DNA from: Nageia nagi
Taxonomy: Eukaryota; Pinophyta
Direction: 5' to 3'
Length of the DNA stretch: 64,000 nt
Assembly: GCA_050084985.1 (NCBI GenBank)
Contig: JBITNC010000001.1
Coordinates: forward strand, 151,838,001-151,902,000
Below are positions 55,851 to 64,000 of this stretch, piece after piece. The notes under the pieces were generated by a model. It was not told where the DNA came from. It saw only the letters and a list, made by a program, of their open reading frames with translations, and ran no database searches. Both the position numbers and the translations under genes were made by a program. Numbering within the stretch: position 1 is the first letter of the stretch; each line of letters opens with the position of its first letter.

Positions 55851-56920
55851 ATTTTATTTTCAATCTAAATAATTCTTTGTATGAACTCAAGCAAGCACCT
55901 TGGGCCTGGTACCATAAGATTTCAAGATTCCTTGAAGACATTGGATTTTCTAAATGCTTCTTTGACACAAATATTTATGTGCTCAAACAAGGACAAGAAT
56001 TGATTTTGATTCTTCTCTATGTGTATGATTTGTTAATTATAGGGACTAATATAGTCCTCATACAAGATTGCATATCCAAACTTAAGGTAATTTTTGAAAT
56101 GATTGACCTTGGTCTATTGCACTACTACCTTGGTATGCAAATGTACCAATAAAAGGATTTTATTTATATTAGTCAATCTAAGTATATATTCAATATCTTG
56201 CAAAAGTTTAAAATGGAGGAGTGCAAATGTGCTACAATCCTAGTCTCTCCTATAATCACTATCTCTTTTAGTTCTAACTCTTAGTTGACAGATGCTATGG
56301 CTTACATGCAACTAATTGGTAGTCTTTTGTATTTGACTATATTCAAAATAAATATTACCTTTTTTATGATTTTAATGGATTGTTTTATGCAAAAATCATA
56401 TGTTGAACACCTCAATCTAGTCAAGTAAATTTTGAAGTATATTGCGAGAACTAAAGATCTTGCTCTCAAGTATGATAAGTTGCTCCCATTTGTTCTCTTA
56501 GGATTCTTAGAATCTAACTATGGAAGAGATAGAGATGATAGAAAATCAACCTCTACTTATGTGTTTAGCATTGGTTTAGTTGTTATCTCTTAAACTTATA
56601 AGAAGCAACCTACCACTACTCTCTCCACCACAGAAGCTAAATATCATGCAATGTCACTTGTAGTCTAAGAAGCCATTTGGTTGAGGGATATTTTAAAAGA
56701 AGTTGGGTATGAGCAAGTTCATTCATCATAAATTTTTTTAGATAATCAATCAGCTATTGCTTTAGCAAATAATCCTATTTTTTATCAGATAATAAAGCAT
56801 GTAGAAATCCAAGCCCATTTTATTAGAGAGAAGATTTTGGATGGTCTTCTATACTTGCAATATTATCCATCAGTCCTAAACTTTGTTGATTTGTTCATCA
56901 ATCCCCTTCCTAAAGCATAG
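55851..56920 (+). pseudogene. Copia B RT (C-terminal half) and RNase H
   Basis: Follows the deletion joint. SLYELKQAPWAWYHKISRF starts at about 55873. LILLYVYDLLIIG (about 56005-56045) is the YVDD box with one Asp changed to Tyr, which removes catalysis. Then DLGLLHYYLGMQMYQ, a stop, YISQSKYIFNILQKFKMEEC and the RNase H part (DLALKYDKLLPFVLLGF, then DRDDRKSTSTYVFSIG, then TTTLSTTEAKYHAM, LDNQSAIALANNPI and VEIQAHFIREKILDG). The family end (LPKA, stop at 56918-56920) is present. Open frame 55877-56152 is the RT piece; the overlapping minus-strand frame is a shadow. Confidence 0.85.
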
Positions 56921-57063
56921 TCCTGTAAGCTTAGGGAGTCTATTGGGTTGGTGAAGTTTCCTTAAAAAATTTTAATTCTTGTTGAATCCCTTGTAATTGT
57001 TTTCTTCTTAATAAAGTTGTTGAACTTTTTTGGTTTGTATACTTTGTTTATACATTCCTCTAT

Positions 57064-57628
57064 TTGGTGACTATAACTATGAGCTTGGCATCTTAGTGAT
57101 GACTTATAGTGTACCATAAATTCAAGAACATTATATTAAGAAGAAACTTTTTAATGAAATAACTATAGCTTTGTTAATTTGAATTTAACTCTTGATTTAT
57201 TCACTACACCACTTTAGAAACTTTATTGTGCACACTTTGAAATTTTTTTATGGTTAATGAAGTTATCCTCAAAGGGGAGTGAAGTGTTGAATTCATATTT
57301 GTGATGAAAACTTCATCCTTAGAAGTATATTTTGCTATATAGTGTTGATCTAAATGTATACCTTTGTGGTTAGTTCTCTCTATATGAGGAACACATTGGT
57401 TAGTTCGCTTTGTGTGAGAAACTCATGGTACATTTTTTGTTTTGCTTTCACTATGTGAAGAATTAGTATGTGTTTTTTGTCACTATTTGGTTATCCATAT
57501 GTGATTAGTTGGTATATGCATATGCTCTTTTTATTTTATATATCAACACATGTTTCTAATATACAGTAGATGACTATAAGTATTGGTTTGGCATCTTTGT
57601 GATGACTTATAGTGCATCATTGATCAAT
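57064..57628 (+). other. Conserved 3' UTR blocks of copia B, present twice
   Basis: TTGGCATCTTAGTGATGACT (57064-57123) and GGCATCTTTGTGATGACTTA (57566-57628) are two copies about 500 bp apart of the block found once in A and once in C. Repeats of the GTTAGTTC(T/G)CT..GTGTGAGAAACTCA type lie between them (57350-57500). Confidence 0.75.
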
Positions 57629-57990
57629 TTGTGGATAACATTATTTAGTTTATTTATCTTATGAATGTTTATATTATGCATCTAACTGATATTGTTTATA
57701 AGCTACTTGTAACTTTTAGGTTTCATCTTAAGAATGCATGTTCCTTACTATAGCCCATGGAGGCTCACATGTCAACTTAGTGTTGATCAATTATTCTTAT
57801 AGTGAAACCAATTATGGTTAATGATTGTATTGTAAACCATTTGTTAAATGGTATTATAATGAGTCTCAAACTAAGATCTTGTTTATTTCTCAAATATGTA
57901 AAAGTTATCATCTCCACTTGTATCTTTATGGAGAAAAATTCTCTCTTACTCTCTATTTCTTCCTCTACGATCTATCCCAATATTATATTA

Positions 57991-57998
57991 AGGGAGGG
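57991..57998 (+). other. Polypurine tract of copia B
   Basis: AGGGAGGG directly before the 3' LTR TG. Confidence 0.9.
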
Positions 57999-58441
57999 TG
58001 TTAGAATTTGTAATGTAATATTATGTAATATTTTTCTTTAATGTAAATTCACTTAATGCTTAAATTATATTTAGATACCTTAAAGCATTAAAGGAATAAA
58101 TATAAAAAAATCTTTAACCTTATCCTTGGGTAAAAGAGAGGTTAAAGAGTGGGTTTCATATTATAAATAAAGATGTACCCCCTATCATTTAATAACAACT
58201 TGAAAGCAGAGTTATGCTATAGGTTTAGGGTTAGAGAGATAGGAAGAGATTCTATAAGAGAGGTTCTTAAGAATAAGAAGATCTTGATTAGTGTACGTAC
58301 TCCCAAGGAGGGAGGAACCACTTTATATCTTATGTTTATTATGATATTTGCCAGTGTTATTACTATTATGTTGATGTTGTGAAGTGCCTTCTTGATATCT
58401 TGATAGCTTATATATTAATTCAAAAAGGGTTAATTTCATTA
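57999..58441 (+). repeat. 3' LTR of copia B
   Basis: 443 bp, homologous to 43949-44386. It has a better TATA box (TATAAATA, 58162-58169) than the 5' copy and the hairpin motif at 58297-58320. Confidence 0.9.
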
Positions 58442-58446
58442 TATGG

Positions 58447-59779
58447 TCCTAGAAGACACCCCTACTCCTTCTATTCTAGGATTTCTCTTTGAATAGCCAT
58501 CAAATTTTAATTTAAGCCACCCAATAGATGGTGAACTCCATTTGACTTCTACTCTTGGGAAGGCTTTTCAAGGATCAATCCATTGATTTAGACTCCAATT
58601 TTGAATGATTATTGCATCTTACTCTAATTCCTAAACATCCTTGAAAGTCACAATTCTAAGGTTCTCTAGGATATAATTTGCAATTTGGTGAGCCAACCTT
58701 TGTGACTAGAGATCTACCTCCTTAAAGATCCTCTTGTTTTTTTCCTTTTAGATTCTCCATATAAAATGGGGTAGGGTAAGAGCCCATAACTTTTGAATAT
58801 GCTTACTTTTGATTGGTATTTCCCATTGGATACATAGGTCCTAAATCTTTTAAGTTATAACCAAATTCACTTGAAAAAGTTCCAAAAAATGGTTAAAAAC
58901 TTCCCAACTAAATGCATACTTAACTAGAAGGTGATCCATCATTTACTCAATTATCCTAAATAGTACACATCATTTTTTTGATATTGTTAGTTGTAAGAAT
59001 TTGATTCTTGATAACTACCCACATAAAGAAAGCAATATTTAGGATAAGCTTCTTGACTCAAACATGGTTATTAAATTCCCACTAACTTCCCTAATCATCC
59101 ATGTAGCCAAGTATATTGATTTAACTAAGAAAGCTTCTTGCTTATGGTTTATCCAAATGAAGTGATCTTCACCTAAATTTAATTTTAAGAAGTAAGTCTT
59201 TAGCCATCAATTAAGTTGATATACTCTTTGTTGGAGGTTCTCATCCATCCCTACCACATTGATCAATTTTGAATTTCTTTACCTATCATCCTACTGGATC
59301 TAATTCTCTACCCTTTCCCCATACCTTGGGATAACTTATCTTTCTAAGGGGAAAAAAATCTAATGCTTTCTCAATAGTTTATCCACTAAGTAATTATCAT
59401 CCTAGAAACTAACTTTAAACTTATAAAAAATAATCCAACATCTATTTTTTCTAAGAAAATATTTTGTAGATAGTAGGTGGTTCCATAAAGTAGATCCCAA
59501 CCTTATATGTTATTTCTCCAAAAAATAATAATTTTGAATATACTTAGCATATAAAACCTTTACCTAGAGAGAGTTTGTCTTTTCTAGAACTTTCCATCCT
59601 ATTTTTACCATTAAATCATGATTCATTTTTGGGAGGTTATGAATACCAATCCCACTAAACTTCTTATGCATACATGCTTTATGCCAAGATACCAAGGCTA
59701 TTATTTTTTTCCTCCATGCTCATCCACATGAAGTTCCTTTGAATTTTATCCAATTTTCCCTCATAGAGGATGAAATTAT
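58447..59779 (-). pseudogene. LINE ORF2: end of RT, zinc-binding domain and first half of RNase H
   Basis: Minus-strand reading. GKLDKIQRNFMWMSMEEK (about 59765-59710) and ALVSWHKACMHKKFSGIGIH (about 59705-59640) are the post-RT region of plant L1 elements. The zf-RVT region follows (ILNIAFFMWVVIKN, about 59045-59000; IWRI.KEKNKRIFK, about 58760-58715), then WLKLKFDGYSKRNPRIEGVG (about 58540-58475), the start of RVT_3 RNase H (KLNFDGASKGNPG in the family, with the catalytic Asp kept). The domain stops at 58442, where copia B enters, and continues at 43948. Stops and shifts are frequent. Confidence 0.8.
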
Positions 59780-60480
59780 TGTAATAAGAATAATAGAAAT
59801 GAGTATAGCAGTAATGTAATAGTGAAGTAACAGAATTAAGGTTTGTATCAAATCAAGATAAAAAAAAAAAAGCACACACTAAAGAGATTGGAACCAAATG
59901 TAAGATAAATACTTGTATGTCCTTAACTATGGTGGAGTTTATTATATGCAAATTAAGCCTATTGAAGTGATCTAACCTTGATGTGTGAATCCCATGCACA
60001 ATAATAGTAGAAAGATCAACATAGGTGCTAGGTCACATAATAGGAGTGCGGGTGCGTACATCAATGTAAGTGCTAGGGCTATATCAAAAGTAGGTTTTAC
60101 CAATAAGGATTAATGATAGAAATAATGTAAATAAGGTGAGCTAAACATATAATTATAGCTGGTGGATAACATATATGCTCGTGTGGTAACAAGATTCCAA
60201 TCTCAATAAGTAGCATTTAGAAACACCCAAGACTAGGGTATCAACTATCGAGATGTAAATATTGATTACTTTCTTAGGTTAGAGATACTTGAATTTTTAT
60301 AGGCATAAATCCCACTAAATGATCCCATGTAAAAAGGTTTAATCCCATGTCAATGTACCTAACATAAATATAATAATACCATATGAGATAATTATGATAA
60401 TGAACCCATAATATGATTAAATATTATTATAATATTACAACTAAGTAGGGCCACCTTAGGGGGACCAAATTTAGGTGTCA
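59780..60480 (-). mobile_element. Probable solo LTR inserted in the LINE
   Basis: The LINE reading (MLSQ... just before, DKIQRNF just after) is interrupted by about 700 bp. On the minus strand the block starts TGACACCTAAATTTGGTCCC and ends CTTATTACA, i.e. TG...CA ends. It has no coding part. The 5-bp flanks (ATTAT and AAAAA) do not match, so the boundaries, or a simple insertion with target duplication, are uncertain. Confidence 0.55.
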
Positions 60481-61560
60481 AAAAATATATTAAAAAATGA
60501 CATGAATACATAGGGAGGCTTTATAGAACAAACATAACAAGATGAGCTTTTCATTCCTGACTCAACATTGCCTCTTTCTAGCTTGCAAGGTTTTTGAGAA
60601 CCTTTCAATCATTAGGTCCCAAAGAGCTTCTTTCATGATTCCTTTAAATAAGGACATGCCAAACTAAGTTGTAGAGAGATTTGTTACTTGATAATAAAAA
60701 ATTATAACAATTTTTTGTTGGAGTGTAATCCTTATGTTCATGAAGTAAATATTGCTCTTATAAAAGTTAATTTTTTGTCCAATAACCTCCTCATATAGTA
60801 CCAAGATTGTTTTAATTGATTTTGCTTTAGGAATTGAAGATCTTATTGCAACTAAGGCATCATACATAAACTATTGGAAGGAGACAGGTTGGAGTGATGA
60901 AATTGGTTTAATTCATTCAATCTTACTTTGACAAGTAGTTTCCTTAAAGCTCCTTCTTAAAGCCTTTGCTACAATGATAAAAAGGAAGTGTGATAGGGGG
61001 TACCCTTGTGTAAGGCCTCTCTTGCTTGTAAAATAGCCAACTATTATCCCATTAATTAAAAATTAGAAGGAGGTTGAAGATATACATTCTTTAAAAAATA
61101 TTATATAATCCTCTTTAAACCTAAATTTCTCCATTACCTTTAACAAAAAGATTCAGTTGACCCTATAATAAGCTTTGCTTACATCTAGTTCCAACATTAT
61201 GCCTTCTTGTCCTAATTTTTCCATACAGTGGGCTACCTAGTGGATTGTGATAATACCATAAATAATTTATCATCCCTAGACAAAACACCCTGATGGGGCC
61301 TAATGATAAAGGGCATAACTACCTTCAATATATTTACCAAAACCTTATAAATAATCTTATACACCAAATTGTGAAGGCTAATAGGCCTAAATTTATTGAA
61401 TGTATTTGATCCTGACACATTAGGAACAAGGGAGATGAAGGTGGAATTAAACATATTTTTTAATACTTTTTGAATTTTAAACTCTTTAACAATAGCTACA
61501 ATCTCTTTCTTCATGATACACCAATAGTGTTGGAAGAAATACCCTAAAAACCATCAATTC
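60481..61560 (-). pseudogene. LINE ORF2 reverse transcriptase domain
   Basis: L1-type reverse transcriptase on the minus strand. Frame 61514-61233 reads NSTFISLVPNVSGSNTFNKF, then RPISLHNLVYKIIYKVLVNI, then IIRPHQGVLSRDD, matching the (I)xLIPKxxxxxxxxxFRPISLCNxxYKIxxKxLxxRL signature. A shorter frame (60867-60664) reads MYDALVAI, then ILVLYEEVIGQKINFYKSNI. The catalytic F(A/V)DD box appears as F.MYD, so one Asp has become Tyr. Downstream LSTTQFGMSLFKG-like sequence (about 60670-60630) is the YLGxPL region. Nucleotide identity to itself elsewhere cannot be judged. Dead by many stops. Confidence 0.8.
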
Positions 61561-62947
61561 CTAGCTCTTTAGATCCCTAAAGTCAAAAATAACCTTATGA
61601 ATTATATTCTTAAAAAATATGCAACTAAGAAAAGTAATAAGATTATTTATCATCAAATAAGTAATATTGTACATAAGCTTATATGCTTTCCTCTAGGAAA
61701 TGGGGCTTTCCTACCCAATGAGCTCAAAGAAGAAAGCCACACCTTCCTCCCTAATACCTCCCTCATCTGAGATGAAAGAACCATATGCCTTAATGATATA
61801 TTTAATTTTATTATGGATATGATATCTCAGAGTAGAGATATGGAAGAATTGTGTATCCTTATCTCCTTCCTTCAACCAAAAAATTCTTAATTTCTACTTC
61901 CAAAGCATTTCCTCATGAGCAAGAATGTTATGCCATTAGAAAAGTGGATCCTTCTCTTAATTATCCCTCAACTCTTCTAAGAATATCATAGATTGAGATT
62001 TCCCCTTTAGGATCCATAGTTTCTCTTTCAATTTGGCTTTCTTAATAGGAATAAGGCTAAAAATCGCTATGTTCTAAACTTTTATATTAACGTTAATAAA
62101 ATGAAGCTTTTTTAAAATTTAGGATAAGATACTCCTTGAGAATAATTTGCTCCACCAAAATTGAATATTTTATTCCAAACCCCATGAGTAAGCCACATTA
62201 TCTCAAAATGGAAAGGAGCATTGAATAATATTCCTCCCTCTTGGATATCTAATACAAGATGATTATTATTAGAACTAGTCTTTGGATGGGTAGTAAGAGT
62301 TGAATTTCCAAATATAGATAAACAATATTGAGAGATAATCGACCTGTCAAGCCTAATATAGATGTTTTGATCCCTCAATATTCTATTAGTCTAGGTAAAT
62401 ATTTCCTTCATTGATTCAACATCCATAAGGTTGTTATAATTTAGGAAGACCTCAAAATATTCCATACTTTTAAATAATCCCTCTACTCCTTCAATATTTT
62501 CCAATAGATAGAGAGGGGTATTAAAGTCTACAACTAAAATTCAAGGGATACCTACAAAGGCTTCCTTCATATGTTTTAGGGAATTCCATAAATATTTTCT
62601 ACCATATAAGTCATTAGAGCATAAATATTGGTAAGGATCCATTGCTCTATATTAACGATAATTGTGAAAAAAATTGTATAGAAATTTGTATTGGAGATAA
62701 TAATTCTACCTTTTAATTTGTTCATATCCCACAAACATAACATACCTTTGAATTTCTTGTTGGATGGATAGGTTTCACTATCAACTTATCCCCATATGAT
62801 TTTTTTGACCTAATACACATTACCTTTAATAACCTTAGTTTCTTGGAGCGTAATAATATTAGGTTTAATATCCTTATTTAGAGATAACAAAATTATATGC
62901 CTATTTGGTGTATTAATACCCCTAAAATTCTAGGAATGAATCTTCAT
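61561..62947 (-). pseudogene. LINE ORF2 endonuclease domain
   Basis: ORF2 begins with the ATG at 62947 on the minus strand: MKIHS.NFRGINTPNRHIIL, then IKPNIITLQETKVIKGNVY (about 62895-62820). This is the APE-type endonuclease start (WNxRGLNxPxK, LQETK with the catalytic Glu). Frame 62378-62112 reads NIYIRLDRSIISQYCLSIF, then APFHFEIMWLTH.VW, the (x)RLDRxLxS and (P)FRFExMWxxH motifs near the domain's end. Between 62112 and 61560 the spacer toward RT is decayed. Stops, one already at the Trp of WNFRG, prevent function. Confidence 0.8.
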
Positions 62948-62959
62948 CTTTTAAACTTG

Positions 62960-64000
62960 AGATATTTTTTCCCTTCTCCTACTGCTAGAACCATCTAGTG
63001 TCCTTTGGTAATATTCGCTTTTATTTCTCTAGCTCTAACCACTCCTCTGGAAGGTCTTCTTGGGTTCTCTTTCCCTACATCATTTTTTCCCTTTTCTTTC
63101 TAATTTTGGGTTCTTCTAGGTGTTTTCATCAAATTATATTTTGATAAATCTAAATCTTCCTCCTCAACCTAAAATTTCCTTATTAGAGCTAGGGAAGGAA
63201 TCATACTTTTCATTTGGTTAGCTAATTCCAAAATCTCCATGCCCTCCTAGTAAGTCATGGGAACCCTATCAAGCCCATCTCTAGGGTTTGAGAAATAGTT
63301 AAATCTTCTTTCTTAGATTCATTTCCTACTAGTTCTTTAGGTTTATATTGAATATCCAAACTTGGTTCCTCCTTATTAATCTCATCAACTCTCTCCTTCT
63401 CTTTTGTGACCACCTCTAATTGTATTGATTTACTAGATATCTCTTAGAATGCCTCCTTTACTACATGTTATTTACTTTCTATTTTTGAAAAATAATTATG
63501 CACAAGGATCTTCTCATTTTCCATTGCATTTATATACCCTTCTTGAGGATATTTTCCTTTGGATACCTCTTCAAAAATCTTCCTTGAGGGATTTCCAACC
63601 TTGTTAATTTGTGCTAATATCCTTGGAGCAAATTATTTATTTTTCCTTAGATTTATTTCCTACCAATTCTTTAGCTTTATCTTAAATATCAAAACTTGGT
63701 TCCTCCTTATTAACCTCATCAACTCTCTCCTTCTCTTATGTGACCACCTCCAATTGTATTGATTCATCGGGTATCTCCTGGAATGCCTCCTTTATTGCAT
63801 GTTCCTCACTTTCTACTTTTGTAAAATCATTATATGTAGGGATATTTTCATTTTCCATTACATTTATATACCCTTATTGAGGATATTTTCCTTTGGAGAC
63901 CTCTTTTACAACCTTTTGTGATGGTTTTTCAACCTTATTAATTTATGCTAAGCTCCCTCGAGTGACTTCTTTCTTCTTCCACACTTATTTTTTTGTTTGT
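62960..64000 (-). pseudogene. LINE ORF1 C-terminal region with internal duplication (runs off the window)
   Basis: Coding-like minus-strand sequence upstream of ORF2, charged and low in complexity: EEDLDLSKYNLMKTPRRTQN (about 63165-63105), KEKGKNDVGKENPRRPSRG and repeated EKERVDEVNKEEPSFDI. In plant L1 elements ORF1 encodes a nucleic-acid-binding protein with such a linker; I do not see its RRM-like or CCHC core, which may lie beyond 64000. The stretch is duplicated in tandem (next entry). Confidence 0.55.
63313..63975. repeat. Tandem duplication, ~332-bp unit, within LINE ORF1
   Basis: Copies at 63313-63644 and 63645-63975 share AAACTTGGTTCCTCCTTATT, CATCAACTCTCTCCTTCTCT, GAGGATATTTTCCTTTGGA and the text between them. 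The second copy is cut close to the window end. The unit is not a multiple of three as measured (about 332), so it would shift the frame. Confidence 0.9.

Larger units (their letters stand above)
43949..58441 (+). mobile_element. Ty1/copia element 'B', plus strand, split by copia C
   Basis: LTRs at 43949-44386 and 57999-58441, more diverged than those of A. The flanks are GATGG (43944-43948) and TATGG (58442-58446), a 5-bp duplication with one change. It landed inside the RNase H domain of the minus-strand LINE. Its own sequence is 43949-45728 plus 54378-58441; the middle is copia C. Gag and RT/RNase H are present but the zinc knuckle, protease, integrase and first half of RT are deleted, so it is non-autonomous. 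The YVDD box is mutated. Confidence 0.9.

Noticed and set aside
55678-55968. Minus-strand frame of 96 residues
   Set aside because: Lies opposite the gag/RT joint of copia B, whose plus-strand reading is clearly the real one.

Overview
This is plant nuclear DNA: AT-rich, with almost no intact genes, and built mostly from transposable elements inserted into one another. The kingdom call rests on Ty1/copia and Ty3/gypsy elements primed by initiator-Met tRNA, an L1-type LINE with a C-terminal RNase H domain, PLS-type pentatricopeptide (PPR) fragments and a CACTA-type DNA transposon. The density of old, broken elements fits a very large seed-plant genome; a gymnosperm is my inference, not something the sequence proves. 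I found no bacterial gene, rRNA, functional tRNA or CRISPR array.

Layout. (1) 1-11.9 kb: a Ty3/gypsy element with a Tat/Ogre-like pol (RT and RNase H at 1.1-3.5 kb, integrase at 11.05-11.9 kb) is split by later insertions. One is a 722-bp insert with a 9-bp duplication inside RT/RNase H. Another is an unidentified block from 3534 onward with a threefold 290-bp repeat. The largest is an LTR-bounded chromovirus-like Ty3/gypsy element (5669-11051) that lost its RT/RNase H. (2) 11.9-19.7 kb: AT-rich DNA with tandem duplications, SINE-like boxes, and a less AT-rich island at 18.1-19.4 kb carrying a candidate minus-strand first coding exon. (3) 19749-25879: a 6.1-kb CACTA-type element with TTA duplications, holding several tandem repeats and a seven-unit array derived from a PPR gene. 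(4) 25.9-34.6 kb: a gypsy gag remnant, unidentified minus-strand coding remnants and repeats. (5) 34608-43326: a minus-strand copia element (here 'A') with near-identical LTRs and a perfect CACCA duplication. (6) 43332-64000: a minus-strand LINE whose RNase H domain is cut in two by plus-strand copia 'B' (43949-58441), which is itself split by plus-strand copia 'C' (45729-54372). The LINE also holds a candidate 700-bp solo LTR at 59780-60480.

How the parts relate. A, B and C are three related copia families. Each has the order LTR, long leader, gag, protease, integrase, RT, RNase H, long 3' UTR, although parts are deleted in A and B. Their proteins are broken by stops, shifts and deletions, yet they share non-coding blocks: a hairpin about 130 bp downstream of the TATA box in each LTR, a leader block before gag, a C-rich tract in the leader, and repeated blocks in the 3' UTR. 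These shared non-coding elements and the PPR array inside the CACTA element are the most interesting signals. No element appears autonomous as read, and no complete host gene is visible.
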